The position numbers were made by a program, and so were the translations under genes. This document shows, in pieces, positions 8,529 to 17,706 of a stretch of 64,000 nucleotides of DNA. The notes beneath the pieces were generated by a model. The model saw nothing but the letters and a program-made list of their open reading frames with translations. It was not told where the DNA came from and searched no databases. The first letter of the stretch is position 1, and every line of letters starts with the position of its first letter. The stretch comes from Thermotoga petrophila RKU-1 (GTDB lineage Bacteria > Thermotogota > Thermotogae > Thermotogales > Thermotogaceae): positions 620,001 through 684,000 of the forward strand of contig NC_009486.1 of the NCBI RefSeq assembly GCF_000016785.1, written 5' to 3'.

Positions 8529-10049
8529 TCACAACCTCGCCATCAGGTCTTTTGTTCTTTCATAGAGTTCTCTGTACACTTCGTAGTACCTGTCGTAAAT
8601 CTTCTTGTTCTCGAGATCTGGTTCCACGGGATCTCTGTATTTCACCCACTCTTTTATTCTCTCGGGCTTGTCTATAACACCTGTTCCGAGTCCTGCAAGG
8701 AACGCATCTCCGTAAGGAGCCTCCACAAGGCTTGCGACCTGTCTCATTTTGAATCCTGTGACATCCGCAAATATTTTAACCCATACGGAAGATTTCGAAA
8801 CACCACCAACGATCCAGCACTCGTCGTTCAGTTTCAAACCGGCTTTCAAGCCTTCTTCCATGTTGTGTCTCAGGGCATACGCTCCTCCTTCCATCAGTGC
8901 CCTGTAGAGGTGTGCTCTTTTGTGATAGAGAGTGACTCCAAAGAACACACCCCTTGCGGTAGGATCCCATATCGGAGATCTCTCACCCATGAAATACGGA
9001 AGAACGATGATGCCCTCGCTTCCAGCAGGGATGTTTGCTACCTCTTTGTCAAAGAGCTGGTATGGTGAGATGCCCGTTCTTTCGCCAACGATTGTCTCGC
9101 TCTCACCGAACTGTTCTTTAAACCACCTGGCGAGAGCCCCTGTTGTGGCAGACCCTCCAAATGTGTAGATCCTTTCAGTGTCGTAAACCACGTAAGGATA
9201 ATTCACAAGACCGAAAGCCAGTTTAGAACCATCGTGGACCGTTCCCCAGCAGGTGGAGGTACCCACCATCGCAACGTGCTCTCCTTCTTCAAGTGCACCG
9301 GCAGAAAGCTGGGCAACTGGTGCGTCTATTCCCCCGGCTACAACGGGTGTTCCCTCGAGGAGCCCACACAATTCCGAAGCTTCTTTTGTCACCCTTCCAA
9401 CCACGTCAGAAGACTTCACTATTCTTTCGGGGAGAAACTCAATTGGTATTCCGAGAACATCACACATCTCCTTGGACCAGGTGAGCTTTCTGACGTCAAA
9501 AACGCCACCCAGATTTCCAGCAGAAGAATAGTCGATGACAACTTCTCTCGTCATTTGATAGATCACGTAGTCCTTAGGAGTGATGAACTTGTAGATCTTT
9601 TTCCAGATCTCTGGTTCGTTGTTTCTGATCCACATGATCTTCGTAAAACCAAAGTACGAATCCACGTAATTTCCCGTGATCTCGAAGAGTTTTTCTTTGG
9701 GAACATTCTGTTTCACCCACTCCGTCTCTTTCACCGCTCTTCTGTCCATCCAAATGAGACAGGGTCTGAGAGGCTGCATGTTTTTGTCAACTGGAATGCC
9801 CGAACCACCGTAGAGCCCGCTAATAGCAATCCCAGCTATCTCTTTCCTTGATACCCCAGACTTCTCCACCACTTCTTTTACAGTTTCAAAGACCGCTTTA
9901 ACCCAAACATCAGGCCACTGCTCTGCCCAGTTTGGTTTTGGAGTTATGACTTCGTACTCTCTGAAAGCCTCAGCGAGTACTTCTCCTTTTTCGTTCACGA
10001 TGACGGATTTCGTACCCTGAGTTCCTATATCACTTCCGATGAGGTACAT
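8529..10049 (-). CDS. FGGY-family carbohydrate kinase, predicted L-ribulokinase
   Basis: A 506-residue ATP-dependent sugar kinase. The N-terminal phosphate-1 loop is IGSDIGTQGTKS. The catalytic aspartate lies in AGGIDAPVAQ, and the FGGY signature region is GGVSKSSVWVKIFADVTG. It is shorter than the classical AraB ribulokinase (about 560 residues) and looks more like xylulokinase/gluconokinase-type members. Since araA and araD are present and no other kinase is seen, it most likely phosphorylates L-ribulose, a non-orthologous replacement of AraB. The start is ATG at 10049, after GAGGAGGGG. It lies between araD (12 nt) and the araM-like gene (3 nt). Confidence 0.85.
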   Translation of the reverse strand: MYLIGSDIGTQGTKSVIVNEKGEVLAEAFREYEVITPKPNWAEQWPDVWVKAVFETVKEVVEKSGVSRKEIAGIAISGLYGGSGIPVDKNMQPLRPCLIWMDRRAVKETEWVKQNVPKEKLFEITGNYVDSYFGFTKIMWIRNNEPEIWKKIYKFITPKDYVIYQMTREVVIDYSSAGNLGGVFDVRKLTWSKEMCDVLGIPIEFLPERIVKSSDVVGRVTKEASELCGLLEGTPVVAGGIDAPVAQLSAGALEEGEHVAMVGTSTCWGTVHDGSKLAFGLVNYPYVVYDTERIYTFGGSATTGALARWFKEQFGESETIVGERTGISPYQLFDKEVANIPAGSEGIIVLPYFMGERSPIWDPTARGVFFGVTLYHKRAHLYRALMEGGAYALRHNMEEGLKAGLKLNDECWIVGGVSKSSVWVKIFADVTGFKMRQVASLVEAPYGDAFLAGLGTGVIDKPERIKEWVKYRDPVEPDLENKKIYDRYYEVYRELYERTKDLMARL

Positions 10050-10061
10050 GTTCCCCCCTCC

Positions 10062-10700
10062 TCACTTCTGACCGTACTTGGTGTGGTACTGATTGTAGAG
10101 ACGATCCACCTCGTCAGGTGGTAATGATGTGGGCTCTCCTGCAAGTGTCGCAAAGTACGCTGCCTTTGCTACCTCCTCAAGGAAAATCGCCTTTTTCACC
10201 GCATCGTCCACGGAGGTTCCTACGATCATAACACCGTGTTTTCTGAGAAGAACAGCACCGGATTTTCCAATCACTTTCAGGACGGCTTTCCCAATCGCTT
10301 CGGATCCTACAGGAGCGTATTCTGTAAGAGGAATCTCCTCTCCGAAAACATCCGCATGTGCCGTGCAAAGAACGGGGATTGATTTTTCGAGAATTGCCCA
10401 CACCATGGCGAATGTTGAATGAGTGTGAATCACGGATTTTGCCCAGTCGAGGTGTTTGTAGAGATACAGATGTGTGGCTGTATCGACGGAGGGTTTCTTC
10501 TCTCCCTCGATCACGTTTCCTTCAAGGTCCACCACGACGAAGTCCTCTGGTTTCAGCTCGGTGTATGGAACACCGGAGGGCTTTATCAGAACATGATCAC
10601 CGATTCTCACACTCACGTTACCGCTTGTGTAAGCGACAAGACCGTATTTTTCCAACAGAAGATGGGCATTGTATAGCTCTTTCCTTTCTTTTTCGTACAT
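10062..10700 (-). CDS. araD: L-ribulose-5-phosphate 4-epimerase
   Basis: Converts L-ribulose 5-phosphate to D-xylulose 5-phosphate, the last step of arabinose catabolism. The 212-residue class II aldolase-family protein shows SGNVSVRIGDHVLIKPSGVPY for substrate phosphate binding, metal ligands in VIHTHSTFAMVW, and the third histidine in LLRKHGVMIVG. An open frame extends 42 codons further upstream, but the ATG at 10700 has GGAGG 7 nt before it and begins at the family's normal N-terminus. The 76-nt gap to galM is the largest inside this operon. L-fuculose-phosphate aldolase is the main alternative, made unlikely by araA and the kinase. Confidence 0.9.
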   Translation of the reverse strand: MYEKERKELYNAHLLLEKYGLVAYTSGNVSVRIGDHVLIKPSGVPYTELKPEDFVVVDLEGNVIEGEKKPSVDTATHLYLYKHLDWAKSVIHTHSTFAMVWAILEKSIPVLCTAHADVFGEEIPLTEYAPVGSEAIGKAVLKVIGKSGAVLLRKHGVMIVGTSVDDAVKKAIFLEEVAKAAYFATLAGEPTSLPPDEVDRLYNQYHTKYGQK

Positions 10701-10776
10701 GCTTTTACCTCCTTTATGGGTAAACGTACAGTCAAAATTATCCACACAACAAGGCATCACAGTTCCGTTTTTGTTT

Positions 10777-11847
10777 TCAAACTTCAACAGAAAATCTATA
10801 AACAGTAACCTGTCTGTACTCCTCACCTGGTCTCAAGATGGTGCTTGGAAAGTTTGCATGATTTGGAGAATCGGGGAAGTGCTGTGCTTCAAGACACAAA
10901 CCTGAGTACGGTCCGTAGTATGTACCGCATTTTCCCTTCACATCGAGGAAGTTTCCCGTGTAGAGTTGAAGACCCGGCTCTGTTGTGTAGACCTCCATCC
11001 TTCGACGAGATCTCTTGTCTCTTAGAACAGCTGCAAGCTTCAGCTTTCCATCTTCACCGTTTAAAACGTAGTTTATATCGAAACCTTTTGTTGTAGTGCT
11101 TTTCAACGGTTCGATGGCGTCTCTCAGAACTTTGAAAGATCTCAAATCGAACGGTGTGCCTTCAACCGGTGCAATCTCTCCTGTTGGTATGAGGTTATCA
11201 TCAACGGGGGTGTAGTTATCTGCGTTTATCATAAGCTCGTGATCAAGTATTGAACCATCACCGGCAAGGTTAAAATAGGAATGTTGTGTGAGGTTCACAA
11301 CGGTGGGTTTATCCGTTGTGGCACGATACTCTACCTTCAGCTCGTTTTCGTTTGTGAGAGTGTAGATAACTGTGAGATCCAGATTGCCAGGATAGCCTTC
11401 TTCGCCATCGTGGCTCAAATACTTCAGAACAAGGGAAGGTCCAGTGGGCGTTTTTATGGGAACGGCTTTGAAGACCCTGGTGTAGAATCCCTTCACACCA
11501 CCGTGGAGCGCGTTTGGACGATCTCCATCGTTCAGGGCAAGCTGATAGGTGACTCCGTCGATCTCGAATCTTCCACCGGCTATTCTGTTCGCGTATCTTC
11601 CCACTATCGCCCCGAAGAAGAAGTTCGAGTTCTTTGCTTCGTACTCCTGGAGTGTGTCAAATCCCAAAACAACATCAGAAAGGGTGCCAGAACTGTCTGG
11701 CACCCACAATTCTCTCACTATCGCACCATAAGTGATGATCTTTGCCATCATTCCATTTTTGTTTATGAGTGTGTACTGATATACAGGTATTCCCTCAGAA
11801 GTTGCTCCGAAGAACTCCTTTTCAATGTGGCTCATCAGATATTCCAT
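10777..11847 (-). CDS. galM: Aldose 1-epimerase (mutarotase)
   Basis: Interconverts alpha and beta anomers of aldoses. The 356-residue protein of the GalM fold carries the catalytic histidine in NLTQHSYFNLAGDG and the catalytic glutamate in YTTEPGLQLYTGNF. RPNALHGGVKGF is the conserved substrate-site motif. The start is ATG at 11847, 8 nt after GGAGG. Placement between the cytoplasmic arabinofuranosidase (28 nt) and araD suggests that it supplies the anomer of L-arabinose used by the isomerase. No signal peptide is seen, so it acts in the cytoplasm. Confidence 0.92.
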   Translation of the reverse strand: MEYLMSHIEKEFFGATSEGIPVYQYTLINKNGMMAKIITYGAIVRELWVPDSSGTLSDVVLGFDTLQEYEAKNSNFFFGAIVGRYANRIAGGRFEIDGVTYQLALNDGDRPNALHGGVKGFYTRVFKAVPIKTPTGPSLVLKYLSHDGEEGYPGNLDLTVIYTLTNENELKVEYRATTDKPTVVNLTQHSYFNLAGDGSILDHELMINADNYTPVDDNLIPTGEIAPVEGTPFDLRSFKVLRDAIEPLKSTTTKGFDINYVLNGEDGKLKLAAVLRDKRSRRRMEVYTTEPGLQLYTGNFLDVKGKCGTYYGPYSGLCLEAQHFPDSPNHANFPSTILRPGEEYRQVTVYRFSVEV

Positions 11848-11875
11848 TTCTTTCTCCTCCTGGCAACAGTTTTTC

Positions 11876-13330
11876 TTACTCCAATTCTACCTCAATCACA
11901 CTGCAAGAGAATGGTTTAAACGTGTGTTCAAATTCGGTGTCAACGGTGATGGTTTCGGAGGTAATATCAACGACGTTCGGATTTTCCATGGTGTTTCTCG
12001 CGTTCACGTCCGGACCTGTGAGTGTATAAACGGTGGCTTTTTTCTGTCCCAGACCTTCCACTCTGATTGGAACCTTCAAAGCGTCTTCTTTCCTGTAGTT
12101 TACAACAGCGATGAAAAGTTTCTTGCCATCTTCTGAGATGGAAGCGGCGGCATCAAGGAACGGTGCGTTCTCGACAGAGAAAGGCATTTTGTTGATGAAC
12201 ATGACTCCTTCTATGTTGTAAGTCTCCGATTCAACATGGGTCTTGACAAGCTTTTCTCCGGAATGATTCACGATGAGTTCAAAAGCCTTGTAAACGGGTG
12301 TGAGAATGAGACCGTCTTTCTCGGTGTGTATAGCTCCAAGGGCGTTTACAAGCTGTGCGAGATTGGCAAGTGGGACTATGTCGCTCATCTTTTGAAGAAG
12401 TACAAGCACTCCACATGCAAAGATACCATCTTTGAGATCGTAAGGTTCTTCGAGCTTGTTATCGGACACTCTGTACCATACGTTCCATTCATCAAGGGCG
12501 ATTTTGACACCTCTCTTTCTAGCAGTATCCACCATATCAATGAGCTTTTTCACTCCGATGAGTCTTTCTTTGAGAAGGTAAACCGTGGAAACTGTTTCGT
12601 AGTAATCCTCGGACCCTGTGTAGAAATGGTAGGATATGAAGTCAATCACATCACCTGCTTCTTGAAGAACCCTGAGATTCCATATAGGGTCGTCACAGCC
12701 CACGGCGATCGCTTTAATTGTAGGATCGAAAACCTTCATCCATTTCGTGTATTCTTTGGCGGCTCTTGCGTATTCGTCCGCCGTCATGTGGCCTACCTGC
12801 CATTCCCCGTACATCTCGTTGCCTATTCCCCAGAACTTTACGTTGTAAGGTTCTGGATGACCGTACTTTCTTCTGAGTTGAGCGTAGTAGGTATTACCCT
12901 TTCCATTGCAGTATTCAAGCCAGTGGAGAGCTTCGTCGAGTGTTCCAGTTCCCATGTTTATACTGATGTAAGGTTCTGCTCCTATCTCACGACAGTACTC
13001 AATGAATTCGTCCGTTCCAAATCTATTCGTCTCTTCCTGTTGCCAGGCGAGATCGAACCTGACAGGCCTCTGATCTTTGGGACCTATTCCGTCTTCCCAG
13101 TGGTAGTTCGACACAAAGTTTCCACCGGGCCATCTCAAGTTCGGAACTTTTATCCTCTTTACAGCCTCCAGAACGTCCTTTCTGAAACCCCTTTCATCGG
13201 AGAGCGGAGAACCTTCTTCATAAATTCCGCCGTAGATACACCTTCCCAGATGTTCCGTGAAATGACCGTAGATGTGTCTACTAATCGGCTTGACAACTTT
13301 TTTTGGATCAACCACTATCCTGTAGGACAT
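11876..13330 (-). CDS. abfA: Cytoplasmic alpha-L-arabinofuranosidase, GH51
   Basis: Releases terminal arabinofuranose from arabino-oligosaccharides after uptake. With the ATG at 13330 (9 nt after GAGGAGG) the protein is 484 residues. The acid/base glutamate lies in FWGIGNEMYG and the nucleophile in IALDEWNVW. Choosing this start puts a conserved glutamate (HIYGHFTEHLG) at residue 26, the numbering I recall for the T. maritima enzyme. There is no signal peptide, in contrast with the second GH51 at 15786-17690. It lies 14 nt after the clan GH-A gene and 28 nt before galM. Confidence 0.94.
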   Translation of the reverse strand: MSYRIVVDPKKVVKPISRHIYGHFTEHLGRCIYGGIYEEGSPLSDERGFRKDVLEAVKRIKVPNLRWPGGNFVSNYHWEDGIGPKDQRPVRFDLAWQQEETNRFGTDEFIEYCREIGAEPYISINMGTGTLDEALHWLEYCNGKGNTYYAQLRRKYGHPEPYNVKFWGIGNEMYGEWQVGHMTADEYARAAKEYTKWMKVFDPTIKAIAVGCDDPIWNLRVLQEAGDVIDFISYHFYTGSEDYYETVSTVYLLKERLIGVKKLIDMVDTARKRGVKIALDEWNVWYRVSDNKLEEPYDLKDGIFACGVLVLLQKMSDIVPLANLAQLVNALGAIHTEKDGLILTPVYKAFELIVNHSGEKLVKTHVESETYNIEGVMFINKMPFSVENAPFLDAAASISEDGKKLFIAVVNYRKEDALKVPIRVEGLGQKKATVYTLTGPDVNARNTMENPNVVDITSETITVDTEFEHTFKPFSCSVIEVELE

Positions 13331-13344
13331 ACTCTTTTCCCTCC

Positions 13345-15786
13345 TCACTTCACAAAAGTTGGTGTTATAGAAATACAGTCTACATTGGGTCCATAAACAG
13401 ACACATAAGCAGGTGAAACTTCAGTGTTTGGATTTTCAAATCTCAAAGTATGAACACCTTTTTCAAGATAGAGGTACAGAATCCTTGTGGAAAAGCCGTC
13501 CATTCCTCCGGTATACCTGAAAAAGAGATCCCTTTCTTCCCCATCGATGATCAATCTACAGTACCTGTCCACCACGTTGAGGTTATAAGCATGAGTCCCC
13601 AGCGTTTCCTCGTTACTGTAGCGAATTACGAGAGAGTAATAATTACCTTCAGGTACTTCGAACCGTATTTCAAGAGCATTTTCTTTTCCTCTTCCAATAC
13701 CAGCGACAAACTTACCGGATGAAGCATACTCAGAATTCTCCACGCGTGTATTTCCTGTTAGTGTACCTTCTTCTGCTTCATAGGTTTTCACGTCCTTTTC
13801 CACTTTCTCGAAAGAAATAGAACCCAAAACGATCGCATTATCAGAAGGATTTCTCAGCCTTAATAGATTCACACCTTTTTGAAGAAAAACGGTGAACTGA
13901 TTGCTCGTTACTTTCTCTCTGGCTACTCTGTTGATTTCTACTTCCAATTCTCTGATTGCATCATTGTTCAGCTTCACAGAATAATAACCATCGTTCTCCA
14001 CTACCACAAAAAACTCGACTTCATCGTTTCTTTTCAGAGTGATCTTTTCGCTATCGAGAAAACCATCCTTGGTGGTCAGGTAATCACATATCAGGAACTT
14101 TTGCTCTTTCGGATAAAGTCTTAACCCCACGCGATCAACACCAACACTCTGAGAACCACTTTCTCTGGATATTTTCACTGTATTCATCCCTTTTTTAAGC
14201 CAAACAGGTATTTCAACTTTTCCAACGTAACTTCCAGAGAGCGTAGGAGGAAAAATCACTTCAAAAGTTTCGTCATTTATCTCCAGTTTGTGTTTTACAG
14301 ACTTAGCATTACCGTTCAGGTACCATATCTCGAGGAGATACAAACTATCTTTTGGTACTTCAACCTTGAAGGAAAGAGCACTCTTAGTATTATCAAGAAA
14401 CACCACTTTTTCTCCAGAATAAGGTGGATTGTTTCCTCCTCCATGGATCTCTACCGTACAGTTTTCTAAGAAAGCATTTTCAGCCTCTTGTCTCCACTTC
14501 CATACAGACTGGTAGATCTGTCTGGAACCTTCATCTTTCCTTACCAGGATAAGATAAGCAGACATTTCACTCAAATTCTGGAGTTTTAAAGAGAATCCTC
14601 CATTGAGAACCTCGGTGTAACCTTTTTCCAGAAGATCTGGTGAAATGTAGATACCTGTGTAACCAGACCATTCGATCTCCCAGACTTCGTAATAAACCCT
14701 TTCTTTGAATGGAGTGTTCCTGAACGTGAGAGTGAGTTCTTCCTGATCATCTCCTCCCAGGAGAACTTTCAAAGTCTTCGTGTTTCGATCGTACACAGCC
14801 AGTGTAGAAATGGAAGTATAACTTGGTGTTGCTGAAACCAGTTCTCCAGACATGTTCACATATTCTCTGAACAACCACCATGCACTATTTGGTACATTCC
14901 CTTCTACGAGCCCCGAAAAGTTACCCGCAGCATGCCAGTAAGCAAGGCATCCATCAACCTTCGATTGTTCAAATCTTGCAAGCCATTTCATAAGCCTTCC
15001 TGGAACGGATAGTTCTTTTCCAAGGGCATATTCGTTTATACAGATGGGAAGAGATCTGATGCCAAGCTCTTTTTCAATTTTTCGGAAATCCTGGTAATAA
15101 GCGTGTCCTGCTTCTGCGTCCATAAGATTCAGTTCATGCCATGTGATCAGATCAGGAAGACAATTCTCTTGGAGACAGAATTCGAAGAATTTCTTCATGA
15201 ATCTCGAGTTGTAAGTAGTTGTATTCGGACCTGCTATCTTCGCACTCGGTGCTACTTCTTTTATCGTATTGTAGACGGCCTTCCAGGCTGTGAAGAACTC
15301 CTTCATCCTTTTAGAGGACCAGAAAAGACCTCCATACCAGATCGCATCAGGTTCATTGAAAGGAACGTAAACAATCTTATCTCTGTACGGTAGCATCTCT
15401 AAAATTCGTACAGACTCCCTTACTTTCTCGAGGTAATCATCTGGCACATAATCCCTGTTGTTGTCAGGATTTTTTTCATATGGCCAATTTAGGTAAATAT
15501 CCTGAAGATAAACCTGGAGGTATTCTCCCCCTGCCTTTACAAAGCTCTCCATGACCCTGAAAGCATCAGCACCGGGATGCTGTAAACCATACGGAGGTTT
15601 CTGGTTCACCGTCCTTACCCTTATAGGTACCAGAGAGATGACAGAAGGAACATCGGGTTCGGAAAGGGCATAGTGGGCACCAACCGCTCCAAAGCCAAGG
15701 GGCCCATTTGTTCGAGAAAGATCGAAAACGAGTTCATCAGCAAAAACCAGCGTGGAAAAACAAAGTATCAACATCAACCACCTCAT
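13345..15786 (-). CDS. Secreted clan GH-A glycoside hydrolase with C-terminal CBM35-like modules
   Basis: An 813-residue protein with an N-terminal signal peptide ending near residue 16 (TLVFADE). Residues 20-300 look like a GH-A (beta/alpha)8 barrel. The likely acid/base is Glu145 in VYVPFNEPDAIWYGG and the nucleophile Glu252 in PICINEYALGK, 107 residues apart as usual in this clan. A beta domain follows to about residue 430. Three beta-sandwich regions then follow; the last begins YEAEEGTLTG, a CBM35 hallmark. I cannot assign a CAZy family. It overlaps the secreted GH51 stop by 1 nt (TAATG), so it is co-expressed with arabinan hydrolysis genes. Activity on an arabinan or pectin side chain is inferred. 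Confidence 0.75.
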   Translation of the reverse strand: MRWLMLILCFSTLVFADELVFDLSRTNGPLGFGAVGAHYALSEPDVPSVISLVPIRVRTVNQKPPYGLQHPGADAFRVMESFVKAGGEYLQVYLQDIYLNWPYEKNPDNNRDYVPDDYLEKVRESVRILEMLPYRDKIVYVPFNEPDAIWYGGLFWSSKRMKEFFTAWKAVYNTIKEVAPSAKIAGPNTTTYNSRFMKKFFEFCLQENCLPDLITWHELNLMDAEAGHAYYQDFRKIEKELGIRSLPICINEYALGKELSVPGRLMKWLARFEQSKVDGCLAYWHAAGNFSGLVEGNVPNSAWWLFREYVNMSGELVSATPSYTSISTLAVYDRNTKTLKVLLGGDDQEELTLTFRNTPFKERVYYEVWEIEWSGYTGIYISPDLLEKGYTEVLNGGFSLKLQNLSEMSAYLILVRKDEGSRQIYQSVWKWRQEAENAFLENCTVEIHGGGNNPPYSGEKVVFLDNTKSALSFKVEVPKDSLYLLEIWYLNGNAKSVKHKLEINDETFEVIFPPTLSGSYVGKVEIPVWLKKGMNTVKISRESGSQSVGVDRVGLRLYPKEQKFLICDYLTTKDGFLDSEKITLKRNDEVEFFVVVENDGYYSVKLNNDAIRELEVEINRVAREKVTSNQFTVFLQKGVNLLRLRNPSDNAIVLGSISFEKVEKDVKTYEAEEGTLTGNTRVENSEYASSGKFVAGIGRGKENALEIRFEVPEGNYYSLVIRYSNEETLGTHAYNLNVVDRYCRLIIDGEERDLFFRYTGGMDGFSTRILYLYLEKGVHTLRFENPNTEVSPAYVSVYGPNVDCISITPTFVK

Positions 15787-17690
15787 TATCTCACCTTCAA
15801 TCTCAAAACCGTCACTGTGTAAGCTTTAAAGGTGTATTCAAAGGAAGTGTTGAGACCGGTTATTATTCTTTCTTTTGGAACGATCTTTAGTTCATCGAAA
15901 CTGTTTTCATCCTTTGGGCCACCACTGATGAGAATCTCCTTTCCATTTCCTTCGAGCCCAATTCCCTGAATTTCCAGACGAACGGTCCTATCTTCAGGCC
16001 AGGGATTGACAACTTTTATGATCAATTCCTTAGATTTTTCATCGTACGTTACTACATGATAGAGATGTTTGTATCTGTAGCCGAACATCCTGTACTCTTC
16101 GTTGGTGAGTTCGGAGTGAATCACCACATCTCCTCTGTTCTCAGCGAAAACTCTCTGGACATAGTAACTCGGTGTACCGAAAACCCTGTATCCATCGAAC
16201 CAGATCAGATCCGGTACCCACTGAGACCAGCCCACTCTGTTGAAGAGGGGAGCGTAGGAAGCCATTATGACAACATCGGAATTCCTCTCGACTCCTGTAA
16301 GAAAAGCTGCTTCAGCGAGTGCTGCCTGCCAGTTGTTTCTCTTTCCATCTGTATGCGCCGCGTACTCTCCAAGCATAACTTTCGGACCGTTTCTGTCATA
16401 TCTGTTGTATCTATCAGTGTTTGCCAGCATCCATTCCGGTGAGGCATAGATGTGCTCGTCGAAGATTTCCACGTTGTTTTCCCTTGCCCAGCGCCACGCC
16501 TGTCTGAAATCGGTTCCTTCGTAGGAAGGCGGTCCGCTGAATATGATCTTTACATCGGGATATCTTTTTTTTATCGCTTCTCTGAACTTTTCGAAATTCT
16601 CCCAGTATCTTGGCCCCCAGTTTTCATTACCAACACCAATGTATTTCACGTTGAAGGGTTCTGGATGACCAAGAGACGCTCTGACACCTCCCCAGTACGT
16701 GTCTGTTGCATCGTTGGCAAACTCGAGGAAATCTAGAACGTCTTGAATCCATTCTTTGAGCTCTTCTTCGGAAGCGTATTCCGGTGATTCTATCTGGAAA
16801 GATATACCAGGATTGAATATAGGAACAGGTTCTGCTTCCAGTCTTTCACAGAGGAGCAAATACTCGTAAAAACCGATACCAAGTGTCTGATAGTATCCCC
16901 AGAAATTCCACTTTGTCTTCCTCTGTTCAACTGATCCAATGCTCTCTTTCCATCGGTACGCGTTCTCCAGGGTGTTACCCTGAACCAGACATCCTCCCGG
17001 AAACCTTATAAAACCTGGCTTTAGATCCTCGAGCATTCTCAAAAGATCTTCTCTCATGCCGTTCCAGTTCTTTCTGGGCATCAGAGAAACCATGTCGATT
17101 CTGAGGGTTCCACTGCCCAGAATGGAAATCGAAAGTCTCGAGTTGGTGGATGTCTTTGTGGGAATGAGATTCAACATGTACTTTTTCCAGCCACCAGCCG
17201 GTTGATGAAGCAAAACATTCCCTGAAGCCAGAACTTCGTTGTCATCAGTGATCAAAGCGGTGATCGTTCCTGTGAAATCACCACTGAGATAGGTGGAGAA
17301 GGTGTATTCCTGACCCTGAAACACCACAATTCCACCGTATCCCAGGTTCGTGAGAGTCGCTCTATCTGTTTCGGGAAATTTCAATTCAAAATAATGAGTG
17401 TTGTTTTCGTTGAGAGGATACGTTTCTTCTATGGAAGATTTCACAGAATCTCCTCTTTCGATCTGCCACCCTTCGTACTTTCTCGTTTTCTGCTCAAACG
17501 ATCTGTTTCTCACAAGTTCTACGTAAAGTCCTCCATCGACTGCGTGATTTATATCTTCGAAAAATATTCCATGAAATGTCTCTGGAATTTCCGGCCCCTG
17601 CCGAGAAAAGTCAATCCTCAACACATGTTGAACCTCTCCGACGAGGAGGACCGAAATTGTTAAAGTCAAAACAAACAGGAATCTTTTCAC
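15786..17690 (-). CDS. Secreted alpha-L-arabinofuranosidase, GH51 with inserted CBM-like domain
   Basis: Exo-acting arabinofuranosidase acting outside the cell membrane. Starting at GTG 17690, preceded by GAGGGGTGA, the protein is 634 residues and begins MKRFLFVLTLTISVLLVG, a clear signal peptide. The open frame starts earlier at 17720, but that would bury the signal. The N-terminal GIFFEDINHAVDGGLYVELV is typical of GH51. About 130 residues of beta-rich CBM4-like sequence follow before FIRFPGGC. The acid/base is Glu356 in GVGNENWG and the nucleophile Glu442 in MLGEYAAH. It belongs to the larger GH51 subtype and is not a duplicate of the cytoplasmic enzyme at 11876-13330. It follows the permease genes by 16 nt. 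Confidence 0.88.
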   Translation of the reverse strand: MKRFLFVLTLTISVLLVGEVQHVLRIDFSRQGPEIPETFHGIFFEDINHAVDGGLYVELVRNRSFEQKTRKYEGWQIERGDSVKSSIEETYPLNENNTHYFELKFPETDRATLTNLGYGGIVVFQGQEYTFSTYLSGDFTGTITALITDDNEVLASGNVLLHQPAGGWKKYMLNLIPTKTSTNSRLSISILGSGTLRIDMVSLMPRKNWNGMREDLLRMLEDLKPGFIRFPGGCLVQGNTLENAYRWKESIGSVEQRKTKWNFWGYYQTLGIGFYEYLLLCERLEAEPVPIFNPGISFQIESPEYASEEELKEWIQDVLDFLEFANDATDTYWGGVRASLGHPEPFNVKYIGVGNENWGPRYWENFEKFREAIKKRYPDVKIIFSGPPSYEGTDFRQAWRWARENNVEIFDEHIYASPEWMLANTDRYNRYDRNGPKVMLGEYAAHTDGKRNNWQAALAEAAFLTGVERNSDVVIMASYAPLFNRVGWSQWVPDLIWFDGYRVFGTPSYYVQRVFAENRGDVVIHSELTNEEYRMFGYRYKHLYHVVTYDEKSKELIIKVVNPWPEDRTVRLEIQGIGLEGNGKEILISGGPKDENSFDELKIVPKERIITGLNTSFEYTFKAYTVTVLRLKVR

Positions 17691-17706
17691 TTTCTCACCC
17701 CTCAAA

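Noticed and set aside
10715-10732. Partial AraR-like site (TGTACGTTTA on the minus strand) in the galM-araD gap
   Set aside because: Only half of the palindrome is present and no clear promoter accompanies it, so an internal operator is not supported.
16040-16055. CGTACGTTAC inside the secreted GH51 gene
   Set aside because: It lies within coding sequence, is not palindromic over 8 bp and has no promoter nearby.
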